Part shown: positions 11,031 through 21,510 of the stretch, in pieces
How positions within the stretch are numbered: the first letter of the stretch is position 1
Layout: each line of letters starts with the position of its first letter
Assembly (NCBI GenBank): GCA_028023455.1
Contig: JAQFVV010012416.1
Coordinates: 4,445,594-4,509,593 of the forward strand
DNA from: Epiperipatus broadwayi
Lineage: Eukaryota; Onychophora; Udeonychophora; Euonychophora; Peripatidae
Length of the DNA stretch: 64,000 nt
Direction of reading: 5' to 3'
Made by a program: the position numbers and the translations under genes
Notes under the pieces: model-generated
The model's database searches: none
Told to the model about the DNA's origin: nothing
Seen by the model: the letters and a program-made list of their open reading frames with translations, nothing else

Positions 11031-13199
11031 AATTATTCTTTGTTCATCCATACTTTTAACGATTGATTTACCTAATAAAATTTACATTGTTAATATAAAC
11101 CAAAAGTCAGGAATTGATTTAAAACATATTTGTAAAATTTTTGTATAAACTTAAAATGTACATATAAATAATATTATTATTAATAAAAAATTTATATAAA
11201 GAATTCCTTATTATAATTAATTTTTGCAGAAATAATAAATAAAACTGGAAATATTAAATAAGACTCACTTCTTGTCAGCCATTTTGCTTTAAACATTTAC
11301 TATAGGTTCATGAAACTGTATCAGTAAAACAAAATGGCCCCCAAGTTGGGTAGGAAGGACAATAAGTACATTTGGAGGATTGTTCAATTTATACACTTCA
11401 CATTACAAATAAGTATCTCCAGAATTTAATATCCCAAGTTGAGAAGGCAACATTCATTGTTAAGTTTCACTATACATATTCCAGACTGCTTTTTTCTGTA
11501 AAATCTAATAACTCCTTCAAAGATATTAGACTATAAATATCTCAATGAATTCATTACTATAAGTTTTGTATAAAAAACTTCTGGATGTCTATTTCTTTAT
11601 CTCCTTTAAATGATAAATGTATATTCATATTTACAACCTCAAAGCTACATATCCATTGTGCTTGTGTGCAATGAAACAATCTGCCTTACTGAAGAACCAA
11701 TAAGTGTGAAAGATCAAAAGAATGTATTTGATTTAACTCGTAATAGAGTTCATCAACCTAAAATGTTGACCAATTAATCAAAGAGATGAGAACATTGGTC
11801 AAGGAGACAAGCAAGCAACTATTGTCTGTCTTTTTAAAAAAAATATATATCTAAGTTAATGTAAATCAGTTAATAATTTTATTTCCAGATATCATATTGA
11901 TTTCATACATTAAATGAATAAAAATTAAATATAACTTTCAGTCATTGCATATCTTTTCTGTCTCATTTGTAAGTCAAATATAAAAGCAATTACCTTGGTA
12001 TCTAATTTGTGACAATGGCCAATAATAAAATAGCGATTGTGTTTCAGTAAAGATGTAATTGACTTAAAAATTGCAATATTTATAGTATTTATTAAGATTT
12101 TAATGTATAAAAAGTAATTAGTTAAAAAATTGTAACCTATATAAAATTTAATTTTATAAAGGGCTTATAAATATTGACAATATTATGCCAATTAATATGC
12201 ATACTTACCATACCCCTGACACTAGGATTATTTTGGAAATTTTATATTACTATTAATTTATTCTAAAAGAGAACTTGTACATGTATAAACTGATTTGAAA
12301 AAAGGTTAAGGAACTGGAGGCAATTAAAAACAACAAGAAATATCATAATGTCATTGTATGAATTTTATTGATTGTAAGGTCTTCAATTGTGTACTTAATA
12401 AAACAGATTGACTCAATATTGACAAAATAAAAACATATAAGAGTGATCAATATAAACCTATTTAAGCCAGTTGCAATGAAAACAAATGTGAACTTTGGAT
12501 TAGCGAAAAAAATATCTACCAGCTTAGGATAAACTGATATTATCAAAAACTGTACATAAAAATTTCTGATGCTATATCGATTTTTATTAGAAATTTAAAG
12601 AAGTCAAAATTGGATTTTGAAGACAGTTAGTAAATTTATATATTGAACTATTTCTGTCATCTAATGTAAGTATAGAGGATATTTTTAGAAAAATTGAACT
12701 TTAAATATTTAACCTGTGTGCTATTACTAACAATAGAATGTATTTATAATAATTAAATAAAGTTAATTTTTTCTAAAGACATTCAATACTTACATTAGCT
12801 GATAGAAATAATTCAATATATAAATACAACTACAATACAATCATCATAAACCACACAGAGTTAGTAAATGATTATGAAGATGTAGATATGGCTGAAGTCT
12901 TCCTAAATTTGAAATATTAACCAACAAATAATGCAATGAAATAAAGATTAATTACCATCTAGTCCATAGTCAATATGTAGCAGATACAATTACAATGGAG
13001 TGCAAATACAGAAACTTAATGAATTTTATGAAATCAGTCAGTGCCCATTATAAGTCACAAATCTTTGCAATATTCACCAAAAATTAATCCAGTAATTGAA
13101 GGATTCCCAGTAATTCATAATTAGGCAGAGCTTATTAAAAGAGACATATTTTCAATATCCAACAAGAAAGATTCCAGTAATTCATAAAATAGGCCCAAG
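11031..13199. other. AT-rich interval, nothing recognised
   Basis: About 2.2 kb with no RNA gene, LINE or PLE remnant I can identify. A local near-duplication of GATTCCCAGTAATTCATAA / GATTCCAGTAATTCATAAAA occurs near 13103 and 13169. Confidence 0.4.
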
Positions 13200-13590
13200 A
13201 TATGAAAGTCAATTGACACCAAAAGAACATCTAATACTTGGGGGAAAATCATATAAGAAAAATCTCGTCTCTACACATAATTACCTCAAAATTCCTATTT
13301 AAAATTTCGAATGTATTAAAAACATATAACAATAGTTAATTAAACAAGAAAGAGATAAGTAATATCAATGCTTCTGCAGCACCATTATTTAGCTACTATT
13401 TAATGTGTAAATTACAATGCCAAATTATTATTGACTGCAAAATTTTGTAATCGTTATATATATGTTAAACTTTTTTATATTAATTAACTTTGGAATGATT
13501 ATATAATAATTATGAAATTAAGTGATATAAAACCCATTTAAAGAATTTTAAAAGATTTTATGCAAATACTAACATACCTAAAAATATTAA
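13200..13590. repeat. Backbone repeat R, copy 2, left part
   Basis: Direct counterpart of 8190-8540. Continuity with the right part (15893-16548) is broken by the LINE-A / LINE-B nest at 13598-15885. Confidence 0.6.
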
Positions 13591-13597
13591 GATTAGA

Positions 13598-13838
13598 AAA
13601 GAGTATGGAGAATAAAAAGGGTTTAAACAGAATACTGGGTGTAAGTTAATTTATGATAATAGCAAGGAAATTAGTTTACTGTTTAAGGCTTGAACAGGAT
13701 CTTTAGCAACAAGGCAATATGGATGATTTAGTCTGAAAGTTATGTAAGGAAGGCATGGAAAATATTAGGCATCTGTTAATTAAATGTAGATGCCTGCAAG
13801 CAGAAAGTGTACAAATAATGAGATTGTGGGAGAGGGAG
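13598..13838 (+). pseudogene. LINE-A 3' region fragment, left half of a split copy
   Basis: Translates in patches to the LINE-A C-terminus: LIYDNSKE near 13650, SLATRQY near 13700, and ENIRHLLIKCRCLQAESVQI near 13755, matching residues 853-915 of the 976-codon frame at 44400-47330, including the H and C of the C-terminal CCHC-type finger. It stops abruptly after MRLWERE, where LINE-B begins; the remainder resumes at about 15650. In-frame stops show it is dead. Confidence 0.85.
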
Positions 13839-15283
13839 ATTCTCATCACTTTGGATGTAAAGGTGGCACCTGACTTTCATCTGAATCTCTCTATCCTGCA
13901 TGGCTCTCCAGTCAGTACTCTTTTGTTCACAGCATTCATCAACCTGCTACTGGTTAGACTTAAGAGGGACCTCCCAGGTATTCATATTCCAGCCCTGGGA
14001 AGAGTGGTCAAATGTCTCACATATGTTGATGACATTGTGGTGTTTCTTTCACCAAAGAAATATATTCCTGGTCTCAAGAAAATCATGGACTGGTATTCTC
14101 AGAAGTATGGCCTCAGCATTAATTGGGAGAAGTCTGTGGCATGGCAGTTATTGACTGGAGGAAAATTTTCATCTAATTTTTTGTTCATGCTGCAAAATTT
14201 TCTTGTTTTACCCTTTATGCTTTCTACAAAATATATGAGAAATTCAGGTTCAAAGAAAACTACTTGAGGTGGTCAAAAGTACAGTCGATTCAGTTTCAGG
14301 AATTTACCTGCCATTAGTGGGAAAGGTGGCATTACTTAATATGCTAGCCTTCCTGAAAATAAATTATTTTATACCAGTAATGGTGCCAACTAAAGGTTTC
14401 CAGGTGAAGATTAACTCTCTTTGCTTTTGACTGATCGGAAGAAAAAAGTTGTAGTGATAAGCCACAGAAGGATGTGACAACCCAGTAAGGTTGATGGGCT
14501 TGCCCTTCATTCTATTCAAACCTTTCTGTATCAGAGGACCCGTAATCTTTTGGTTGGGCTAAAAGAATGTCTTACATCAGCTGCTTTTTATTCTTAAATC
14601 CCCCCCTCCACTGACTCACCACCACCTACAGATATGCCCTTGCCTGTAAAACTGCTGCATTGGCTGGAGAGGCTTGTTGTATTGGTTAAGGGGGTGGGAA
14701 TTGGGAAGCAAGTTGTCGTTGGCTAAATTGAAATGTTAGAATGTACACCAATTGCTGAACCCTGCCACAGCTGCTCCTCAGAGGTACTTGGGACTTTCAA
14801 ATGATCTGTTAATTAGAAAATTTAAATTCTGTATGTTGGAGGGAAGATGGATTTATCATAAAAATAAATTTGACTGCACTCCCCACCAGTGAATTTCTAG
14901 TCATGAGAAGTATCTTTGCCAAACTAAATTCAATTTGCCAGATATGCAATCGAGAAAATGAATCAATGCAGCATCTATTCTTTGGTTGTGTGATATTAAA
15001 TAAATGCAGAGCAATACTCAATGGTTAGTTCACATCCTATAAACAAAGGATTTTCAACCTGAATGAATGCCTAAAAACTGGAATCTTTGGAATAATTAGA
15101 CTGTCAATCATGATGAACTATATAGTCTGGACAATGAGATGCCATCTCTTATTTGAGAAGAGTAACAGTAATTTACACAATAAACTTTTGCACAAGATCA
15201 GAGCTATTAGGAAGAAGGGTCACTTAATCTCACCTGAAATGATTTATAATGATACCTGGAAGCTTGTGGTGTTGCCAGAATAG
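13839..15283 (+). pseudogene. LINE-B reverse transcriptase C-terminal half, decayed
   Basis: The RT palm retains both aspartates of YVDD, but the N-terminal fingers and endonuclease are missing and the reading frame shifts near 14170, 14430 and 14570. The first ~27 codons of the open frame at 13755-14267 belong to LINE-A, so that 170-codon frame is a chimera created by the insertion, not a designed protein. The segment from 15060 to 15283 (IIRLSIMMNYIVWTMRCHLL and onward) is continuous and has a W-rich C-terminus. Confidence 0.75.
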
Positions 15284-15645
15284 TTTTTGCTTTTACACTA
15301 GGGCCTTTCTTCACAGTCTGTCCAAAAGTCACTATACATAAGCCACTAAGATGGCTCTGGCCATGGTTAAGTGCACCCATTTTGGGCAATTGATAGCCAA
15401 AGGATTAGTCCTCCTATAATGGTCAGAAGGCTGGAGAATGAGTATTGTTTCCCTGCTCATGTTTTGTCATAAAGATGCCAAACTCTTTATTTTAGAAAAA
15501 AACAAGACTGTTGAAAGGAGTGCATGTTATTCAAACTGTCCAAACACTCATCATAATTCAAAACAATTTGGTAATTTTTCACTTTGTATTTGCTCTACTA
15601 TTTTTCATTGTATTTGTAGGCAATAAAGTTACTTTTGAAAATAAA
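13839..15645 (+). mobile_element. LINE-B: L1/Tx1-like LINE, 5'-truncated, nested in LINE-A
   Basis: About 1.8 kb of a second LINE type sits inside LINE-A. It opens just upstream of the RT motif HGSPVSTLLF (near 13905), continues through the catalytic YVDDIVVFLS box (near 14025) and GLSINWEKS (near 14113), then the thumb-like GIYLPLVGKVALLN (near 14298). A C-terminal CCHC-like CQICNRENESMQHLFFGC (near 14940) and a final TWKLVVLPE before a stop at about 15283 follow. A 3' UTR of ~360 bp ends in AATAAATAA-type repeats. The 5' truncation and A-rich tail are classic target-primed insertion features. The L1/Tx1 assignment rests on motif spacing and is tentative. Frameshifts and stops inactivate it. 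Confidence 0.75.
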
Positions 15646-15885
15646 TAAATATAAACATAGTGATTACACAGAAAGTGGGTATTTATGTTGAGTTTGGGAA
15701 AAGATAGGGGGGATTTAGGTATAAAGGAGTTGACAATGATAATGTGGAAATGGTGTGGAACAGGATAGAAAAGAATATGGGAAAAACAGGGTGAGGAATG
15801 GAAAGGAAAGGTGTCTAAGAAATTTCTCTATGCATAGTGGCTGAGAGATTCTTGACTCCAATAAAGGAGAAGCTGCATCACATAG
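15646..15885 (+). pseudogene. LINE-A 3' end, right half of the split copy
   Basis: Starts with AATATAAACATAGTGATTAC, the continuation of the LINE-A sequence that stopped at 13838 (SDYTES... region, residues 926 onward), and runs through the 3' UTR to GGAGAAGCTGCATCACAT. That terminus matches the 3' end of the LINE-A copies at 44317 and 51168. Frameshifted relative to the long frame. Confidence 0.8.
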
Positions 15886-15892
15886 CAATAAA

Positions 15893-16548
15893 CCAGTTAG
15901 ACAATGTACTGCTTCATTTATTCATATAAAAACACATTGACCAATCCCAAATAATTATTGGTTTGAAATAAATATTCTACTTTGAGAATAGAATAAGAAA
16001 ATCAAATAAAAATTCAAAATTGGAATTTAAGTAATAACAAATTCAAAGTATTATAAAGTCACAATTTATTAAAAATTACATTATTTACTCATCAAATATA
16101 TTTAATTTCGGATAAATCTTTATTTCAAGAGAATCTTTAATAGAAAATAGAGGTAAAAAATGTAAAATAAAGTTGGACTGTGGTATTTAAAAAATTGATG
16201 AAAAAATAAATCACATCATTTGCCTGTATTAATTTCTACCTGGTGATTTATTATAATTCTTTCCCTTTTTTTTGTTTGTATTAAAAGATTAATATTTATG
16301 AAGAGGTACAAAGAATGATCAAATTCATGGAAATATTTTATTAAATGAAATGAAAAATCAAAGACATAGAGACGAATTAAACATTAAACTTTCTTGATTT
16401 TGTAGATGATATTCTTTTGTCAAGACAAAAAAACCAAAAAAACTAAACATAAATGATAATAAATCTAAAGTAATATTTAACAGCTTATCACAAAAGGAGG
16501 GAATAGAGATTGGTGTAAGAAGATAGAATGTAGTTAATAATTGCAATT
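15893..16548. repeat. Backbone repeat R, copy 2, right part
   Basis: Direct counterpart of 8600-9310, restarting immediately after the LINE-A 3' end. Non-coding. Confidence 0.6.
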
Positions 16549-16971
16549 CCAAATATAGAGGTAAAATTATGAAGCATCACAGGTATTTCAGTGATTCAGA
16601 AAAAAGGAAACTTCTTATTTCAACAAGATTCTTCATCTATATGGACTACCTAATATCCATAAAAATAATGTTTCATTAAGGCCTATTATTAGTTCTAATG
16701 GATGCAATCTTTCAGCATAAAGGACACAATCCTTCATGTAGAATTAATCAGGAATATGAAAGAATGATACATTGGTAACCTTTGATGTAAAAGTCTATTT
16801 ACCAATTGTACCATGTGATGAGGCATTGCCATAAGGAATAGGTATATGATGATAATAGTCTACAAACTAGAACAACCCTAAATATTGATAATATAATGGA
16901 ATTATTAACATTCTTCATAACAACAATGTACTTTCAACATAACTCAGAATTCTTTCCAACAAAATCAAGGG

Positions 16972-17187
16972 GTGACCATGGAATCACCACTGTCACTCTT
17001 TCTAAGCAGTACTTACATGGAAGAACTTGAAACCACTGCCATAAATACTCTATGTCTGTCTAACGTGTGGGGTCACAATGTTGATAATACATTTGTGGTA
17101 TGGTCACATAGTGAGACACAATTACGGGTTATTCTGGATGAATATCAACAACATATCTCAAATCAAATTTACAAGGAATCAGAATGA
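16972..17187 (+). pseudogene. PLE-1 RT palm fragment
   Basis: A 71-codon open stretch covers RT motifs B and C. MESPLSLFLSSTYMEELE corresponds to the PLE AMGSPLSP-xx-A-xYMExFE motif, and NVDNTFVVWSHSETQL to YVDDTFVIW. The first catalytic aspartate is kept and the second is N, so the polymerase would be inactive even if expressed. The frame continues one stop later with a conserved LAFLNVTI block. Confidence 0.8.
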
Positions 17188-17649
17188 GAACATAAATTGG
17201 CATTCTTAAATGTGACAATAATCCCTCAGGGCAAAATAAAACAGTAGTGTATAGGAAATTAACACACTCTGGTAACTAACTTCTTAGCATGTACCTTCAA
17301 TCATACCAGAAGCACTAAACATGGTATTATACTATCACTATAGATCAGAGCAAAGGAAGTTTGTTTGGAAACCAGTGATTTGGAAAATGAAAACATTCAC
17401 ATAGAACAGACTCTCATGAAAATAATTATTCATCAGCTAACACCAAAAAACTCTTTAATAGATAACAAAAAGAGGCACCAAAAGAAAAAAACAATTATAG
17501 GTACTTGAGTGTGTCCATACTTATCAGACATGGCAGACAAATTAAAGAAAAACAATAGTCAATATAACATTGGAACAACTTTTTAAAACCATACCACACT
17601 TTCAAAATTTTTTATTTCTACCAATCCTAAACTGGAAATGGTAAAGAAC

Positions 17650-17943
17650 AAAAACTGCAACTATAAAATACCATGTGAATGTGAAAGGACATATATTGGT
17701 GAGACTTGTTGCCCTGTTGAACAATGATTGAAAGAACATAAACTAATGGTTAAAAGAGAAAAAAACAATGTGTCTATAGTAGCAGACCATGTATGTACTA
17801 ATGATCATATGTTTAATTGGCAAAATACATATGTATTGGATAGAGAGAAAAGGGTGCAAAAAAGAAAATTCAAGGAAGCTGCTCATATAACAATGGCAAA
17901 TAATCCTATAAGTGAACCCAGGATGGCAATACACAATGTATGA
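17650..17943 (+). pseudogene. PLE-1 GIY-YIG endonuclease relic
   Basis: Reads as YKIPCECERTYIGETCCPVE, a stop at 17725, then LKEHKLMVKREKNNVSIVAD and KRKFKEAAHITMANNPISEP. This gives the YIG half of the motif, the R/K..EH helix, the later catalytic E (KFKEA) and terminal N. The first glycine-isoleucine-tyrosine is degraded to YKI. The single in-frame stop separates the nuclease core from the open 71-codon remainder (17728-17943). Confidence 0.8.
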
Positions 17944-18039
17944 AAGCCTCTAATTAACCTGAAGAACTCAGGAAGATTTGAACCAACCATCACATATAAA
18001 TATATAAAATTTATATTATCTGTTGTTTTTGACAGAATA

Positions 18040-18147
18040 GTGCAGTTAGTTAGAGTGTTTGCCTTAAATAATAGTATCACTGGCCAGGCCAGTAACACCT
18101 GAAGAAGATTGGAAAATAATACTTCTCGAAACATTGTGTCATTACCA
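18040..18147 (+). ncRNA. PLE-1 3' tail: box-A-like motif and degenerate hammerhead
   Basis: GCAGTTAGTTAGAGTGTTTG (near 18040) resembles a tRNA D-arm/box A. It is followed by CTGAAGA (18099-18105; canonical CTGATGA), a long weak stem II, then CGAAACATTGTGTC (18127-18140), whose ACA/TGT stem III precedes a C cleavage position. Stem I pairing is poor. PLE terminal repeats are known to carry hammerheads; I read this as a decayed one. The same module recurs at 42610-42770. Confidence 0.5.
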
Positions 18148-18179
18148 GTCTGTGTTGTCTACTTGGGTGTTATTACTAA

Positions 18180-18700
18180 AGCTGTTTATATTTGAAAAGT
18201 TTTAAAAAAATTTTTTTTATACATTTAATGTCAATAATACACATATTATTTGCAGAGTTTTCGACATTTCATTACAATATTTTAATAGCTTCCCACTCGT
18301 CTTAGTTACTGAAACCAATTTGATTTGAATACTTGAATCTTTTCAGATACTTCATAACATCTTAAACAATTATTTAAAAAGTAGTAGGTAATTTTTATAA
18401 GCTAGTGCATATAAATGATTTTTTTATATACAAACAATATAACTGTTAATATTATAAACATGTTAATATTAGGTTTCATTTTACAATTTATATTTCATGA
18501 TGTGAGTTATCATACAAAATAACAACATCTATTGTTCCATCCACAAAAATTTCTTTTTTCCCCTTATTTCATAAATTATTTTTGTTGCTTCAATTTTTCA
18601 TGTCTTCTTTTTTTTTTTTTGCTCTAGTGCATAACTTTATTTTCTACTTTTTTCTGTAATTACTAGCTCATATAATGATATCATTAAGGCAATAAAGCCA
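18180..18700. repeat. Backbone repeat S, copy 2 (uninterrupted)
   Basis: Direct counterpart of 10098-11030 minus the 372-bp foldback insertion. Ends at CTCATATAATGATATC. Non-coding. Confidence 0.6.
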
Positions 18701-19544
18701 TTTACTCAAGAGTTTAATAGGTTTATACATATAGATGATAATAACCAACCCTTGAGCTTTTAACATATTTAATATTAAAAGAGGTTGTCTTGACTACAGG
18801 TTGAGTTTGTTGATAGCTCATAACTAATCCAATACCGGTTCTGAGGCATTAGATCCATGACATCTAAAATTGATTCCTAAATCACCAAGAATTATAATTA
18901 CTAATTTCATCTTAGATACAAGTGTTTTTTTCTCTTAAAATTTTAAAAATTGTATATGGTCCTAATGAATAATATACATTCCCTTCAGCATCTATTTTAT
19001 TACGGGATTGGTGAGATTATAGTTTTAAAAGATATTAAATACATTCATAAGGGACACTATACTAGCATATGAGAAATTGTTCAAATATCAGAATTATAGA
19101 AATTTTATTAACCATCCATTTTATTTAATAATTTATTTATTTTTAATTATTGTAAAATTGTAAACTAAAATTTTCTGACATCCTAAAGTTTTGCTTAATG
19201 TATCTGGGGAAAGATTTGTCTTGATGACATTGTAATACAGAAAAGTTATTTGTAATATGTTTTAATGTCACAAATAAATGTTATTTTATTGTTAATTCAA
19301 TTTCTTGGCTTTCCATCATCATACCTACATCTTCAGAAATCTGAATATTATAAAGCTTATTATAAGTTGTCTTTAATTTTATGCATTGAGAGTACATGGA
19401 TATTAAAGATTTTGATAAAAGTCACTTTATTGAAATTGCATTTAAGATGTTAAGAGAGCATCTAAGAAAGTCATGATATTACTGAATAGAATATTTATAA
19501 TTGTTTATTCATGAATCAAGATAACTTTACTCAATTTTATATTA
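18701..19544. other. AT-rich interval, nothing recognised
   Basis: About 0.84 kb with short chance frames only. Confidence 0.4.
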
Positions 19545-20677
19545 TAGTGAAAGATCACTTTATAACAATGCTTTTTATTGAAGTATTAGTGGCAATTTCA
19601 ACTGTGCAGTAGTCATCTTCAAAATTATAAAATACAAGTGCATTATTTTATCTTTATTATTTATTTATACATATATACATAATAATGTTATATAGATACA
19701 TAAGTATTGTATTTTGTCATATATTTTTAAAATGTATTTTACAATGGATATATATATATATAAAATAAATAAAATATCCGTTAATTAAAAACAATATTGT
19801 AATTATAATTGAAATAATATTTTTAACGGTTTACAAACAATTACAAATAATCTTTAAATCTGCAAAAGTACTTTCAGTTACTTTCTAACCTGCCTCAACT
19901 GCCATTAAATTCAAAAACTAAAAGCGGAAGCAAACGTCATCAATTCAAATTCCACGAATCTCGTATTTTAATGTTAGAAGCTTGTCGATTTATTAAATGC
20001 GTTTTATTCCTGTTTATAAAAATTGCCTCTTTAATTTTTCTTTTACTATGGTTTCTCTCTTCGTGAAGAATTTTAACATTTTCAAAATTAAATTTAAATT
20101 TATATTTACATGTTTTTTCATGATCGAAGAAAACTGAAGAAGATATTAAATCACCATTATTTTTATTTTTTACATGTTTATATAACAATTCATGTTCCTT
20201 CAATCTTTTCTCAATGCTGCACCTAGATTCACCTATATATGATAGCATACAATCACAAAAAATTTGATATATGACATTGCTTTTTTGCTTGACAGGTATG
20301 ACATCCTTAACTAATTTATTAATATTGTTTGGAATGTAGAATGAAACATTAAATACATTCTTATATAAATCCTTAAAAAATTTTACTTGTGGATTTGAAA
20401 TAAATGGAATAGATATCCATTTTTTATTATTAATCTTCATTTCTTTTAAATTATAATAATTTTTTTTAAATTGACTTAAAGTATTGTTTATTTGTTCCAT
20501 TTTATAATCAACATCAAGCAATTCCTTGGCAAATATCTCAATATTTTTCAATTTATCACTTTGGTAACGACATAATTTTTCATTCCGAAACAAAAAAGAT
20601 TTAAAACTTGCCATCTTATGCATCATTGGTACTTTTGATTTACAATTTATATATCCTCTTTTTTGCAATGGCTTAAT
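19545..20677 (-). mobile_element. PLE-2, minus-strand copy (linker and GIY-YIG, 3' UTR)
   Basis: Penelope-like element 3' half on the minus strand, 5'-truncated at about 20677. It carries a clean 242-codon frame, then a 3' UTR down to about 19545 with a GAAGATGACTACTGCAC...GTTGAAAT block near 19615. That block resembles the CTGAAGA...GAAA tails of PLEs, though no complete hammerhead is seen. It joins head to head with the plus-strand copy at a TATATA microhomology near 20678. Confidence 0.8.
19940..20668 (-). CDS. PLE-2 C-terminal protein: linker and GIY-YIG endonuclease (partial)
   Basis: A 242-codon open frame corresponding to the end of a PLE polyprotein. Residues ~1-60 (VPMMHKMASFKSFLFRNEKL and onward) match the post-RT thumb/linker, which in intact elements follows the palm. 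Residues ~130-230 are the GIY-YIG endonuclease: VIY (132-134, with V in place of G), YIG (144-146), R155, EH (158-159), the catalytic E in KIKEA (214) and N227. Cys 138, 140, 150 and 187 may form the PLE zinc-binding linker. The RT palm is absent, so the ATG at 20668 is probably not a native start. The frame has no stops and is nearly identical to the plus-strand copy, so it is young. The enzyme would nick target DNA for retrotransposition if part of a full protein. Confidence 0.8.
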   Translation of the reverse strand: MQKRGYINCKSKVPMMHKMASFKSFLFRNEKLCRYQSDKLKNIEIFAKELLDVDYKMEQINNTLSQFKKNYYNLKEMKINNKKWISIPFISNPQVKFFKDLYKNVFNVSFYIPNNINKLVKDVIPVKQKSNVIYQIFCDCMLSYIGESRCSIEKRLKEHELLYKHVKNKNNGDLISSSVFFDHEKTCKYKFKFNFENVKILHEERNHSKRKIKEAIFINRNKTHLINRQASNIKIRDSWNLN

Positions 20678-21112
20678 TATATATAGGTGAATCTAGGTGC
20701 AGCATTGAGAAAAGATTGAAGGAACACGAATTGTTATATAAACGTGTAAAAAATAAAAATAATGGTGATTTAATATCTTCTTCAGTTTTCTTCGATCATG
20801 AAAAAACATGTAAATATAAATTTAAATTTAATTTTGAAAATGTTAAAATTCTTCACAAAGAGAGAAACCATAGTAAAAGAAAAATTAAAGAGGCAATTTT
20901 TATAAACAGGAATAAAACGCATTTAATAAATCGACAAGCTTCTAACATTAAAATACGAGATTCGTGGAATTTGAATTGATGACGTTTGCTTCCGCTTTTA
21001 GTTTTTGAATTTAATGGCAGTTGAGGCAGGTTAGAAAGTAACCGAAAGTACTTCTGCGGATTTAAAGATTATTTGTACTTGTTTGTAAACCGTTAAAAAT
21101 ATTATTTCATAT
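20678..21112 (+). mobile_element. PLE-2, plus-strand truncated copy
   Basis: Inverted copy of 19850-20245, starting inside the GIY-YIG domain and running through the same 3' UTR to ATTATTTCA at about 21109, where it meets a TA run. Only a few base differences from the minus copy over more than 400 bp are visible by eye. The two copies have their 3' ends facing outward and 5' truncation points joined. Confidence 0.8.
20716..20979 (+). pseudogene. GIY-YIG C-terminal fragment, plus-strand PLE-2 copy
   Basis: An 87-codon frame identical to residues 156-242 of the minus-strand protein except KHV to KRV and LHEER to LHKER. It begins after the YIG motif in the annotated frame, although the upstream bases from 20684 also read GESRCSIEKRLKEH. 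It lacks the GIY half and cannot form a nuclease. Confidence 0.8.
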
Positions 21113-21114
21113 AT

Positions 21115-21510
21115 ATATATATTGTAACCTTTTAGAAAGAGAGAGAGGGAGAGATAAGAAGAAAATGGAATAAAGGAGAGATAATGATAAAGATAAATGA
21201 TGAAAATGAAATGAGAGAGGCTAATTGTAACCTATTAGAATGAGAGGGATGTGGGAGAAAGAGAGAGAGATAGAAGAAGAAAAAGAAATAATAATGAAAT
21301 GAGAGAGGGGGAAAAAGAAAGAGAAAAAGAGATATAAGAAAGTAATGAAATGGAATAAAGGAGAGATAAATGAAATGAAATGACAGAAATGACATGAAAA
21401 GAAATATAGAAGAAGAAATGACATGAAAAGAAATGGAATAAAATTGAAATGAAATGAAATAAACTATAAATTAGAGACTCTAAACGACTTGGCTCAGTGG
21501 GGTTACAATA
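21115..21510. mobile_element. Purine-rich MITE with TTGTAACC termini
   Basis: Begins at a TA run followed by ATTGTAACC and ends GGTTACAAT, giving ~9-bp inverted termini. The interior is an almost pure G+A strand (about 21130-21465) of GAGAGA/GAAATGA-type repeats, with an internal ATTGTAACCTATTAGAATGA echo near 21226. Opposite-strand frames rich in F, S and L are low-complexity artefacts of this tract. A mirror/triplex-prone structure is possible. It abuts the PLE-2 plus copy. Confidence 0.65.

Larger units (their letters stand above)
16560..18180 (+). mobile_element. PLE-1: decayed Penelope-like element (RT plus GIY-YIG)
   Basis: In broken frames the order is: the PLE hallmark YGLPNIHKNNVSLRPIIS near 16640, RT motif A TFDVKVYLPIV near 16780, motif B GVTMESPLS (canonical GTAMGSPLS) near 16970, and motif C NVDNTFVVW near 17080 where YVDD is changed to NVDN. 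Then FLNVTI near 17200, a poorly preserved linker, and a GIY-YIG endonuclease at 17650-17940. The 3' end carries a hammerhead-like remnant. Many stops. It occupies the gap between backbone repeats R and S in copy 2. Confidence 0.85.

Noticed and set aside
13755-14267. A 170-codon frame containing YVDD as a novel protein
   Set aside because: Its first ~27 codons are LINE-A and the rest LINE-B; it is a junction chimera from nested insertion and is truncated by a frameshift.
21132-21424. Minus-strand F/S/L-rich frames as membrane or signal-peptide proteins
   Set aside because: They are translations of a low-complexity pyrimidine tract within the MITE.
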